Source: Exiguobacterium sp. s146 (lineage in GTDB: Bacteria > Bacillota > Bacilli > Exiguobacteriales > Exiguobacteriaceae). From it: DNA of 64,000 nucleotides. A program made the position numbers and the translations under genes. The DNA lies in contig NZ_JACSMA010000001.1 of the NCBI RefSeq assembly GCF_018618415.1, positions 992,001-1,056,000 of the forward strand. Reading direction: 5' to 3'. Positions 34,486-43,092 of this stretch are shown piece by piece. Under the pieces are notes generated by a model. The model was given only the letters and a program-made list of their open reading frames with translations. It searched no databases and was not told where the DNA came from. Numbering within the stretch: the stretch's first letter is position 1; each line of letters starts with the position of its first letter.

Positions 34486-35868
34486 ATGAATCAAAATACG
34501 GAGCAGCTCCGGACCGACCCGATTGGCCGCCTGCTGTTCAAGCTGTCGCTGCCGGCGATGATCGGGATGCTGGTGACGGCACTGTACAATATCATTGATA
34601 CGATTTTCGTCGCCCGAGGCATCGGGGCAACTGCCGTGGCTGCCATCGGAATCGCGTTCCCGATTCAAATGATTCTTATGGCCGTCTCGAGTGCGGTCGG
34701 ATTGGGCGGGGCGTCCATTAGTTCACGGAAACTCGGGAAAGGCGACGATGCCGGTGCCGCCGTCACGTTTTTGAATGTCCTCGTCCTCGTCGGCGTGTTC
34801 GCTGCCTTCGCGGTCAGTTCCGCCTTCTTCATGCTGGATGATATTTTGAAAGTGTTCGGGGCGACATCGGCCATCATGGAATTGAGCCGACAATACTTAT
34901 CGGTCGTGCTGATCAGCTCTCCGTTCTTCATGTTCACCCTGGCGGCGAGCGCGATGGTGCGCGCCGAAGGGCAGGCGCCCTATCAGATGAAAGTGATGCT
35001 CACGACCGTCGTCGTCAACTTGGTGACGACGCCGTTGTTCATCTTCACGTTTGGGTGGGGCATATACGGGGCGGCTTGGTCGACGGCGCTCGCTCAAGTC
35101 GTCGGGTCGGTGCTCATGCTCCGTTTCTTTTTCGCAAAAAATCGCCGCACCGATCTCGATTTCCAGTGGCGGAAGTTTCGATTACGGTTCGGCGAATTGA
35201 AGGAGATTATGGCGATTGGTTCGTCTTCGTTCATCATGATGGTGTCGCAGTCGATTTTGTTCGTCGCGGTCAACGTCATGCTCGGGACGTATGGGGGGAC
35301 CGAGGAACTTGCCATCTTCGCGATCATCAACAAATTCATGGCGCTCGTCGGCATGCCGATTATGGGCATCGTCCAAGGCATGCAGCCGATCGTCGGCTAC
35401 AATTTCGGGGCCAAACAATTCGATCGGATGCGGGAAACGATTTGGACGGCGATGCGGGCCGGGATTGCGATTGCCGTCATCATCTGGTTGACGCTCCAAT
35501 TGATCCCGGAACAGTTGATGCGCATGTTCACGACCGACGCCAACTTGATCGCCGGCGGTGTGACGGCGATTCATGTTCTATTCGCCGTCTCGTTCCTCCC
35601 GAGTGTGCAAATGCTTGTCAACGGCATCTATCAATCACTCGGGAAGGCCAGGGTGGCGATGTTCTTGTCGCTGTCGCGTCAGACGCTCTATACGATTCCG
35701 CTCGTCTTCATCTTGCCGAACTTCCTCGGCGTGTTCGGCGTCTGGCTCGCGTTCCCGATTGCCGACGCGATGACGTTCTTGACGGCGGTCGGCATGGCCG
35801 TGTGGGACCGCAAGCTCTTATTCCGACCATCGGAAGATGAAATCGAAGCAAAAGCAACCAATTTATGA
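34486..35868 (+). CDS. MATE family multidrug efflux transporter
   Basis: 460 residues, 12 membrane helices in two repeats, start PIGRLLFKLSLPAMIGMLV and the MATE-typical NIIDTIFVARGIG near 33. Probably exports cationic drugs with Na+ or H+. AAAGGGGAT precedes the ATG. Its 3' end overlaps the convergent EamA gene by 6 bases. Confidence 0.87.
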   Translation: MNQNTEQLRTDPIGRLLFKLSLPAMIGMLVTALYNIIDTIFVARGIGATAVAAIGIAFPIQMILMAVSSAVGLGGASISSRKLGKGDDAGAAVTFLNVLVLVGVFAAFAVSSAFFMLDDILKVFGATSAIMELSRQYLSVVLISSPFFMFTLAASAMVRAEGQAPYQMKVMLTTVVVNLVTTPLFIFTFGWGIYGAAWSTALAQVVGSVLMLRFFFAKNRRTDLDFQWRKFRLRFGELKEIMAIGSSSFIMMVSQSILFVAVNVMLGTYGGTEELAIFAIINKFMALVGMPIMGIVQGMQPIVGYNFGAKQFDRMRETIWTAMRAGIAIAVIIWLTLQLIPEQLMRMFTTDANLIAGGVTAIHVLFAVSFLPSVQMLVNGIYQSLGKARVAMFLSLSRQTLYTIPLVFILPNFLGVFGVWLAFPIADAMTFLTAVGMAVWDRKLLFRPSEDEIEAKATNL

Positions 35869-36732
35869 AGTGACGTCCGTTCTGGTAGAGCGGGCGTCTT
35901 CTTTTAGGAACAAGTAGATTCCGCCGAGGAGGACGGTCGCGCCGATCCACTGCATGACGCCGAGGCGTTCCTCGAAGAAGACATAGCCGAACAGCATGCC
36001 CCATAACGCTTCCCCAAGAATCGTGATACTGACCACGGTCGCACTGACGCGGGCGAGCGCATAGTTGAACAAGTTATGCCCTAAAATCGTCGGGAAAAAG
36101 GCGAGGGCGAGGAAATACCACCAGTTGACCGATTCGAACGCGGTGAACGTCGTCCCCCGGACGAGAAGCATGAAGCAGAGGACGACCGTCGCGACGAGAT
36201 AGACGCTGAACGAGTATGTATTCGTGTTCATCTGGGTCCGGACGTGTTGACCGACGAGCCAATAACCGGCGATGAGCAGCGCGGCGATTAAGGCGAGCAA
36301 GTCCCCGAACAACGCTTCACGTCCGAGTTGAATGTCTCCGGCCGCGACGAGCATGCCTCCTAAGACAGCGATGAGCGCGAAGGCCAAACCTTTCCGAGTC
36401 GGATTTCGTTTAAAGATCAAGGCGTTTCCGATTAAGACAAAAATCGGACTCGAGGTGACGAACAGTGTCGAGCTGGCGACCGTTGTATAATCGAGCGATA
36501 AAAACCAAAGCCAAAAATGAAACGCGAGCAACGTCCCGCTGAGCAGCAAGGCGTAACGCGTCATGAGCCGTGTCCCGAGGAGTGACTTGAAGTCGACGAA
36601 AGGCAATAACATCAGACAAGTGATGAGCATCCGGTAAAACGCGGCCGTCTCGGCCGGTGCGGACGTCCATTTGACGAACAAGACGCTCGTCGATAAGAAA
36701 AAGACGGCGGCGAATAAAATAAGATAAGACAA
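35863..36732 (-). CDS. EamA/DMT family transporter
   Basis: 289 residues, ten membrane helices in two EamA repeats (ASSTLFVTSSPIFVLIGNAL near 98; VVSITILGEALWGMLFGYV near 245). Drug/metabolite transporter superfamily; substrate unknown. TTG 36732 was chosen for AAAGGGGGA 7-8 bases upstream; the longer frame lacks a ribosome site. Confidence 0.82.
   Translation of the reverse strand: MSYLILFAAVFFLSTSVLFVKWTSAPAETAAFYRMLITCLMLLPFVDFKSLLGTRLMTRYALLLSGTLLAFHFWLWFLSLDYTTVASSTLFVTSSPIFVLIGNALIFKRNPTRKGLAFALIAVLGGMLVAAGDIQLGREALFGDLLALIAALLIAGYWLVGQHVRTQMNTNTYSFSVYLVATVVLCFMLLVRGTTFTAFESVNWWYFLALAFFPTILGHNLFNYALARVSATVVSITILGEALWGMLFGYVFFEERLGVMQWIGATVLLGGIYLFLKEDARSTRTDVTS
35871..35905 (+). terminator. 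Possible terminator of the MATE gene
   Basis: GACGTCCG (35872-35879) pairs with CGGGCGTC (35891-35898) with one G-U pair, followed by TTCTTTT. It lies within the 3' coding end of the opposing gene. Confidence 0.5.
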
Positions 36733-36858
36733 GAGACATCCCCCTTTATGTTGTACATACTCTTCTAATGATATTATAGAATAGATTAGAAAATACATTC
36801 TTTCTCGAAAGTGTCGTTCCGACAAGAGATTTCGGATGACTTTGAAAGTAGGGATCCT

Positions 36859-38985
36859 ATGAGATTAATCATTGCGGAGAAACCGTCGCAAGCTCAAAAG
36901 CTGGCTGCGCCGTATCCATCAAAAAAGAAAAAAGACGAGATTGAGATCGCCTCGTGTGCCCGTTTCCCGGAAGGTGCCATCGTCGTCTGGGCAGTCGGTC
37001 ATTTATGCGAACTTCAAGAACCGTCCCATTATAAGCCGGAATGGAAATCGTGGAAATATGAGTCACTCCCAATTGTCCCGGACCGATTCGACTATCGCAT
37101 CTCGAAAGGCAAGTCAAAACCGTTCCAGACGATCAAAAAGTGGTTGCATGACCGATCCATCACCGACGTCATCATCGCGTCCGATGCCGAGCGGGAAGGG
37201 GAGGCCATCGTCCGACTCATTTTAAGACTCGCCGGCAATCAAAAACCGTTGTCGCGCCTGTGGATTTCGAGTTTGACCGAGCAGGCGGTCGATCGCGGCT
37301 TCGCCGCGCTCTTGCCGGGCGATCAGACCGTCCCATACTATCACGAGGCGATGAGTCGCGCCTGCGCCGACTGGCTTGTCGGCATGAACGCCTCTCGCGC
37401 GTATACGACGTTATTGAAGACGATCGGCATCGAGGACGTATTCTCGCTCGGTCGTGTCCAAACACCGACGCTCGCCTTGATCGTCAATCGCGAACGCGAG
37501 ATTAAGCAGTTCGTGCCAGAACCGTATTTCGAGGTCGAGGCGACGCTCCAAAAAGGGCGTGGCACGTTCAAGGCGAAATACACGATCGGCAAGACGACGA
37601 AACTGAAGACACGCGCTCAAGCCGACGCGGTCGTCAATCGGGCGACGGGGACGGCAATCGTGCATGCCATTGACAAGGAAGAGAAAACGGAGCAACCGCC
37701 GTTTTGGTTCAGCTTATCGGGTCTGCAGGCCGAGGCCGGCAAGCGGTTCGGCTTCGGGGCGAAGAAGACGCTCGATATCGCCCAAAAGCTATATACGAAA
37801 GGCTGGATCAGCTATCCTCGGACCGACTCGAGTTTCGTCACACCTGATGAGGCGACGCTGTTCCCGCAGACGAAAGCGCGCCTATTGAAGTCCGCGGCCT
37901 ACGCCGGACTGAAGGACGTGTTGACCGAGAACCCGTCCCGGAACAGCCGCTACGTCAACGCGAAAAAGGTCAGTGATCACTATGCGATCATCCCGACCGA
38001 GGCGTGCGGGGATGTGGCCCGACTTAGCGGGGACGAGGCGAAGCTGTACGATTTAATCAATCGACGTTTTTTGGCGGCGTTCGCCCCGCCGGCCAAATTG
38101 GAGAAAACGACGGTCGATCTCATGGATGGGGACAACTTGTACCGGGCCAAAGGGACGGTCGTCGTCAGTCCCGGGTATCGTCAAGTCGTCGAGATGAAGT
38201 CCAAAGACGTCGAACTCCCGGCGCTCACACTCGGCGAACCGTTGACGGAAAAGAAAGTCGAAGTGCTGTCGAAACAGACGGAGCCGCCGAAACGGTATAC
38301 GGAAGGCGCGCTCATCATGGCGATGAAAGTGGCCGGGAAACAGCTCGACGACGAGGAATTGATTCACATCATGAAAGAAGTCGAAGGGCTCGGCACGGAG
38401 GCGACACGAGCCAATATCATCGATGGTTTGAAAAAGCGGGGCTATGTCGACCTGCAAAAGAAAGAGCTCGTCCCGACCGACAAGGGACGTCTATTGATTG
38501 ACGTGCTCGGCGACAGCATCCTCGCCTCGCCGGCCATGACCGCCAAATGGGAGAAACGCCTCAATGAGATTGGGCAGGCCTCAGCCTCGGCCGCCGAATT
38601 CATCGATCAGGCGAAAAAGATGTCGATTCATATCGTCGAAGAGGCAAAAGCGCGCGTCGAGACGGCGAACCCGGAAGGCTACACGATCGAGGCACGACGC
38701 TTCGGTAAAAAATCGGCGTCCCGGCCGAAAGCCTCGTTCGGCGTCTGTCCGAGTTGCGGCAAGGGGCTCGTCGAACATCCGAAGTTCATCGGCTGCAGCG
38801 GCTACCGCGAAGGCTGCAAGTTCACGATGTCGAAGCAAGTGCTCGGTGTCGGGATTGCGAAAGATGAGCTGAAACAGATGATCAACGGCGGGCAATCGAA
38901 CGTGCATACGTTCAAAAAAGGGGACAAAACGTTCGATGCCGCGCTTTATCTAGACAAAGGAGCGCTCCGCTTCGAATTCAAATAA
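36859..38985 (+). CDS. topB: DNA topoisomerase III
   Basis: 708 residues, type IA topoisomerase. Toprim domain from residue 1 (IIAEKPSQAQKLA; ASDAEREGEAIVRLIL near 113), catalytic Tyr in GWISYPRTDSSF near 318, and a C-terminal zinc finger CPSCGKGL...CSGYREGC near 637. Decatenates DNA intermediates of replication and recombination. ATG 36859 follows AGTAGGGAT; the in-frame extension upstream is unsupported. Confidence 0.94.
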   Translation: MRLIIAEKPSQAQKLAAPYPSKKKKDEIEIASCARFPEGAIVVWAVGHLCELQEPSHYKPEWKSWKYESLPIVPDRFDYRISKGKSKPFQTIKKWLHDRSITDVIIASDAEREGEAIVRLILRLAGNQKPLSRLWISSLTEQAVDRGFAALLPGDQTVPYYHEAMSRACADWLVGMNASRAYTTLLKTIGIEDVFSLGRVQTPTLALIVNREREIKQFVPEPYFEVEATLQKGRGTFKAKYTIGKTTKLKTRAQADAVVNRATGTAIVHAIDKEEKTEQPPFWFSLSGLQAEAGKRFGFGAKKTLDIAQKLYTKGWISYPRTDSSFVTPDEATLFPQTKARLLKSAAYAGLKDVLTENPSRNSRYVNAKKVSDHYAIIPTEACGDVARLSGDEAKLYDLINRRFLAAFAPPAKLEKTTVDLMDGDNLYRAKGTVVVSPGYRQVVEMKSKDVELPALTLGEPLTEKKVEVLSKQTEPPKRYTEGALIMAMKVAGKQLDDEELIHIMKEVEGLGTEATRANIIDGLKKRGYVDLQKKELVPTDKGRLLIDVLGDSILASPAMTAKWEKRLNEIGQASASAAEFIDQAKKMSIHIVEEAKARVETANPEGYTIEARRFGKKSASRPKASFGVCPSCGKGLVEHPKFIGCSGYREGCKFTMSKQVLGVGIAKDELKQMINGGQSNVHTFKKGDKTFDAALYLDKGALRFEFK

Positions 38986-39016
38986 AAATAGAGCCATCGG
39001 CCGATGGCTCTATTTT
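38986..39016 (+). terminator. Bidirectional terminator after topB
   Basis: Perfect palindrome around 39000/39001 (GAGCCATCGG/CCGATGGCTC core) flanked by A and T runs. Confidence 0.9.
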
Positions 39017-39177
39017 TTCTGCTGTTCTTCTTCCGTGATGCGGCGATTGATCTCATCGTAATCGAGCACGATGTCGTCCTTGTTGTCTTTATAGGCATAT
39101 CCTTTTTGAATGACGACGATCGACGCGATCAAGACGAGCAAGATAATCAAACCGCTCACAGCGAATATCCATCCCAT
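39010..39177 (-). CDS. Small single-pass membrane protein (55 residues)
   Basis: Reads MGWIFAVSGL with one membrane helix at 3-24, followed by a charged tail ending in EEEQQKK. No family recognised. GAGGAAT ribosome site correctly spaced. The stop codon lies inside the topB terminator palindrome, which must also end this leftward transcript. Confidence 0.65.
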   Translation of the reverse strand: MGWIFAVSGLIILLVLIASIVVIQKGYAYKDNKDDIVLDYDEINRRITEEEQQKK

Positions 39178-39338
39178 ACGGCATTCCTCGCTTTCGTACT
39201 TTCAGTATGCCAAAAACAGACGAGATTCTCCATCTTTGAATCACGTCGAACTGTCACAGCATTGAAATACCTAACGGAGCGATTAGATATGATACAATAA
39301 TGTATAGAAGAATACTGACAGAGAAAGTAGGGATGACT

Positions 39339-40451
39339 ATGGCGATTTTGATTGTGGACGACGAACCGGTCAATACGATGGTTCTCGAACAATTATTGCA
39401 TCAACATGATTATGAGACGATTTCGGTCTCGAGTGGTGAAGATGCGCTCGCGCTCCTGATGGACCCGCAAGCCCCGTCGCTATACGACCTTGTCCTGCTT
39501 GATGTCGAGATGCCAGGCATCTCTGGAATCGAGACGTGCAAACGGATTCGCCAAATGAGCGGCTATGAGGAACTTCCCGTCATCATGGTCTCGGGTCGCA
39601 CCGAGGAAAAACAGATCGCGGAAGGTCTCGACGCCGAAGCGTCCGACTATACGACGAAACCGATTAAAATCACGGAGCTGCTCGCGCGAATCCGCTCCGC
39701 CCTCCGTTACAAAGCGGCCGTCGACGAACGGAAGAAATATGAGGCGCGGCTCCAATACGACCTCGATCTCGCGCAAAAGATTCAACAGAGCGCGTTGACC
39801 CCGCCGATTAGTAACGACGAGATTGACGTCCGGGCGCTATATTTGCCGTCCAAAAAATTGGCCGGGGACATGTACGCCTGGTTCCAGGTCGCCCCTGACC
39901 GCTACGGGGTCATCATCTTCGATGTGATGGGGCATGGTGTCTCGTCAGCGTTGATCACGATGGGCATTCGCTCGATTTTGCCCGGCCTCGTCAGCAACGT
40001 CCAATACCCGGTCGATGTGATGAGTGAGTTGAACCGTCAGATGACGTTCTTGTTCTCAGGAGAGGACATGCAAAGTTATTTCACGGCCGTCTATTGTTAT
40101 ATCGACACGACGAAACGGCAAATCGAGTACGTCAACGCCGGTCACCCGCCGGTCATTGTGACGTCGGACTCGGGTGTGACGCGTCTCGAGACGACCGGTG
40201 TTCCGGTCGGCATGTTCGAGGAGCCGAATTTTGAGTCGAACGTCATCGAGATCGAACCGGGTATGACGATGCATATGTATACGGATGGATTGATGGAATG
40301 CTACAGCAAAGACATCGATGACGGGATCCGCTGGCTCGAGAAGGACGTCGTTTCTTACGGGCTTGACTACGCGCGTCACGTCGCCGAACAGCTCGTCCCG
40401 AAAATCGAGATTGACGATGACCTGTGTCTCGTCACGGTCAAAGTGATGTAA
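39339..40451 (+). CDS. Receiver-domain PP2C (SpoIIE/RsbU type) phosphatase
   Basis: 370 residues. N-terminal receiver domain (AILIVDDEPVNTMVLEQLL; acceptor Asp in LVLLDVEMPGISG near 55), a short helical linker (115-155), and a PPM-type serine phosphatase domain with GDMYAWF, IIFDVMGHGVSSAL and YTDGLMECYS metal-site motifs. Likely dephosphorylates an anti-sigma-factor antagonist (general stress) in response to phosphorylation. ATG 39339 is better spaced from AAAGTAGGG than ATG 39333. Confidence 0.85.
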   Translation: MAILIVDDEPVNTMVLEQLLHQHDYETISVSSGEDALALLMDPQAPSLYDLVLLDVEMPGISGIETCKRIRQMSGYEELPVIMVSGRTEEKQIAEGLDAEASDYTTKPIKITELLARIRSALRYKAAVDERKKYEARLQYDLDLAQKIQQSALTPPISNDEIDVRALYLPSKKLAGDMYAWFQVAPDRYGVIIFDVMGHGVSSALITMGIRSILPGLVSNVQYPVDVMSELNRQMTFLFSGEDMQSYFTAVYCYIDTTKRQIEYVNAGHPPVIVTSDSGVTRLETTGVPVGMFEEPNFESNVIEIEPGMTMHMYTDGLMECYSKDIDDGIRWLEKDVVSYGLDYARHVAEQLVPKIEIDDDLCLVTVKVM

Positions 40452-40490
40452 AAAGATGGTGTCGCCGGAACGGGCAACACCATCTTTTTT
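40451..40490 (+). terminator. Bidirectional terminator between phosphatase and corA-like genes
   Basis: GATGGTGT/ACACCATC stem (40455-40462 with 40477-40484) flanked by A and T runs. Confidence 0.88.
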
Positions 40491-41425
40491 TAGAAATATC
40501 GCTTGCGCCACAAAATGTAAAAGGCGAGGCTTGAGAAACCGATCATCATCGTAATGGCGAACACGAAGCCGATCGGTTGGCCTTCCCACGGCACTTGGAC
40601 GTTCATCCCGAAGATCCCGGAAATCATTGTCGGGATACTGAGGACGATCGTGATGGAAGCCAAGAACTTCATGACGAAGTTGACGTTGTTCGAGATAATC
40701 GAACCAAAGGCGTCCATTTTGATGCTGATGATGTCGTTATAAATCGACGCCATCTCCATCGCCTGGCGGTGCTCGACGAATACGTCCTCGAGCAGTTCCT
40801 CGTCTTCCTCGTGCTTCTCGAGACTCGGTGTTTTGACGATGCGGTCAAGGACGCTGTCGTTCGCTTTGAGCGACGTCATGAAGTAAACGAGCGACTTCTG
40901 TAAGTTCATCAGTTGAAAGATTTCCTGATTTCGCATCGAACGTTGCAATTCTTGCTCGAGCTCGTCCATGCGCCGATCGATTTGGCGAAGGAAGCGCAAG
41001 TACGTCATGCTGACTCGGTGCAAAATCTGAAAGACGAACCGGCTCCGATAGTTCGTCCGGAACAGACGGGCTTTTCCGTTGGCGAACAAATTGAGCACGT
41101 CGAGGTCACGCGAACAGACGGTGATGAAATGGCGTCCGGTGACGATAATCCCGAGTGGAATCGTATTATAAGTGCGTCCCGTGTCGTCTTCTTTAACGTA
41201 AGGGACGTCGATGATCATGAGGAGACCCTCATCATCTTTTTCAAATCGTGGTTTTTCTTCAATATCAAGCGGGTCATAAACGAAATCTTCAGGAATGCCG
41301 GAGGCAGCGATGACTTGATCGGCCTCGTCTTTCGTCGGATTGACGAGTTGAATCCAGCTCCCTTTGTCAAAGTCTTCGATTTCGTCGACACGCCCAGATG
41401 CGTCGGTACGGTAAATCGTTAGCAT
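40490..41425 (-). CDS. corA: CorA family divalent cation channel
   Basis: 311 residues: N-terminal cytoplasmic domain, long helix, two C-terminal membrane helices (about 252-272 and 285-305) joined by the selectivity motif GMN (MISGIFGMNV). Ends in a basic WRKRYF tail. Moves Mg2+ or other divalent ions across the membrane. AGGAGGAAC-type ribosome site. Confidence 0.9.
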   Translation of the reverse strand: MLTIYRTDASGRVDEIEDFDKGSWIQLVNPTKDEADQVIAASGIPEDFVYDPLDIEEKPRFEKDDEGLLMIIDVPYVKEDDTGRTYNTIPLGIIVTGRHFITVCSRDLDVLNLFANGKARLFRTNYRSRFVFQILHRVSMTYLRFLRQIDRRMDELEQELQRSMRNQEIFQLMNLQKSLVYFMTSLKANDSVLDRIVKTPSLEKHEEDEELLEDVFVEHRQAMEMASIYNDIISIKMDAFGSIISNNVNFVMKFLASITIVLSIPTMISGIFGMNVQVPWEGQPIGFVFAITMMIGFSSLAFYILWRKRYF

Positions 41426-41572
41426 AATGTTCCTCCTACCTTAGCTCAACCTAATTATAGGTAGGCGAATGAGAGAGTGCAATCGGAAAAAGAGGAGTTT
41501 TTTTGTTTTTTCTCGAAAACATGCTACAGTGGGTAGGAATGTTAGTAGGATTGAGGTAAAGGAGGGATGGAG

Positions 41573-41944
41573 TTGTCACAAACGCCCCATAATGCTCTGT
41601 TTAACGAAGAAAAGTTGGCGGAGCTCCATCAAATCGCTAGCGGAAATAAAGATTTCTTGAAAAAGATTGCCGAGACATATATCCGTCAATTCGAGGCGAA
41701 GTTCCCTGAATTGAGACGTATGGTGACGCAACGGAACCATGAACAAATCGAACAGCTCGCCCACTTGTTGAAAGGGGCCTCTTATTCGGTCGGACTCGAT
41801 GAGACGGCCGCACGTTACCATCAGCTCGAAGTGGCAGGGGAGACGAACGAGACCGAAAACCTCGAACCGATTCTCGACGACATCGAGGCCGATATGCGAC
41901 GCTTCGATGAGGAATGGGATGCGCGATTAAATAAATTTTCATAA
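41573..41944 (+). CDS. Stand-alone HPt (histidine phosphotransfer) protein
   Basis: 123 residues, helical, with the phosphotransfer motif LAHLLKGASYSVGL (His near 63). A shuttle between a kinase and a receiver domain; candidate partners nearby are the receiver-phosphatase and CheV. TTG 41573 was chosen because AAAGGAGG ends 7 bases before it; ATG 41567 is only 1 base from that site. Confidence 0.8.
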   Translation: MSQTPHNALFNEEKLAELHQIASGNKDFLKKIAETYIRQFEAKFPELRRMVTQRNHEQIEQLAHLLKGASYSVGLDETAARYHQLEVAGETNETENLEPILDDIEADMRRFDEEWDARLNKFS

Positions 41945-41983
41945 AAAACGGGATTTCGCCATGAGGCGACGTCCCGTTTTTTT
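41943..41983 (+). terminator. Bidirectional terminator between HPt gene and cheV
   Basis: AAAACGGGA/TCCCGTTTT outer stem (41945-41953 with 41972-41980) with inner TCGCC/GGCGA stem, A run before and T run after. Confidence 0.9.
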
Positions 41984-41986
41984 GGT

Positions 41987-42868
41987 TTAGGCTAAAAATT
42001 CGTCGAGGGTGGCAATCAAGATGCCGATCTCCGGCTTCGTGATTTGAGCGTTTGCCCCGACCGCGTCGCCTTTATGTTTCAAATCGTCCGAGATGAGCGA
42101 CGAGAAGATGACAATCGGCAAGTCGGCGAAACGATCCATGTCGCGGAGTCGTTTCGTCAAATGCAGCCCGTCCATTTGCGGCATCTCGATATCGGTGATG
42201 AGCAAGTCACACTGGACGTCGCTTTGTTCGAACGCATCGAGCGCTTCCTTCCCGTTGTTGAAGATGGTCGTGTTGAAATAGCCGGCGTCATCGAGCGTAT
42301 CGATGATAAGCGTCCGAAGCATCTCCGAGTCCTCGGCGATCCAGACATGTTTGTTCGAGCGCTCCCGGGCACCGAGGCGTTTGACCGACTCGCGGGCCAT
42401 AATGTCCTTACGGGACAGCTCGAGGGCGATGCGCTCGTAATCGAGGAGGATAATCATTTGGTCGCCGGTCTTGACAACCCCGTTCGTGATACCTTGCATG
42501 CCGCGCGCGAGATCGGACGGCGTGTCAATCTGTTCCCAAGAGATGCGTTTAATCTCCGTCACTTGATCGACGCGGAGCACCGATTTCTCTCCGTTGAACT
42601 CACAGACAATCAAGCGATCATTGTCCCCGACGTCACGTGGATGTCCGATGACCATCGGTAAATCGATGACGGTCATGACTTCACCGCGGAGCTCGATCAA
42701 TCCCATGATCGCTTCCGGAGTGCCCGGGAGCGGAGTGAGGGGAAGCATCGTGATAATCTCACGTACCTTCATGACGTTAATCCCGAAAATGAACGGGCCT
42801 GACTGGAAAATGACAATCTCTAATTCGTTCGTGCCTGCCTCAAGTAAAATATTATGATCCATGCTCAC
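41987..42868 (-). CDS. cheV: Chemotaxis coupling protein CheV
   Basis: 293 residues: CheW-like domain (1-155; GLIELRGEVMTVIDLP near 55) joined to a receiver domain (170-293; acceptor Asp in LLITDIEMPQMDG). Couples receptors to the CheA kinase and takes part in adaptation. GTG 42868 is 7 bases from AGGAGGG; ATG 42862 is also in frame. Confidence 0.92.
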   Translation of the reverse strand: MSMDHNILLEAGTNELEIVIFQSGPFIFGINVMKVREIITMLPLTPLPGTPEAIMGLIELRGEVMTVIDLPMVIGHPRDVGDNDRLIVCEFNGEKSVLRVDQVTEIKRISWEQIDTPSDLARGMQGITNGVVKTGDQMIILLDYERIALELSRKDIMARESVKRLGARERSNKHVWIAEDSEMLRTLIIDTLDDAGYFNTTIFNNGKEALDAFEQSDVQCDLLITDIEMPQMDGLHLTKRLRDMDRFADLPIVIFSSLISDDLKHKGDAVGANAQITKPEIGILIATLDEFLA

Positions 42869-42976
42869 TGGTGGTCCCTCCTAGTTCACGTACTCTCATC
42901 TCTTCTATCGGTCGATTTGATGAACATCTTCAGTTGAAAGTGGCAAAGTCGAGGCGGAATTGACAAAAAATTGACG

Positions 42977-42990
42977 CGTAACCGTTTACA
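42977..42990 (+). promoter_or_regulatory. cre site (CcpA) upstream of gapN
   Basis: CGTAACCGTTTACA matches 13 of 14 positions of TGWAANCGNTNWCA. About 55-60 bases upstream of one candidate start and inside another candidate promoter. Confidence 0.65.
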
Positions 42991-43013
42991 TTACATAAAC
43001 TGAATCTTTATAG

Positions 43014-43043
43014 TTGTTCAACCGATTTGATTTTGCATACAAT
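43014..43043 (+). promoter_or_regulatory. Probable gapN promoter
   Basis: TTGTTC (43014-43019), 18-base spacer, TACAAT (43038-43043). An alternative, TTGACG-17-CATAAA, lies at 42971-42999. Confidence 0.5.
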
Positions 43044-43092
43044 GGGGGTGGCAACGAGATATCAAAGCTTACTCAGGAGGCAGATAGAGATT

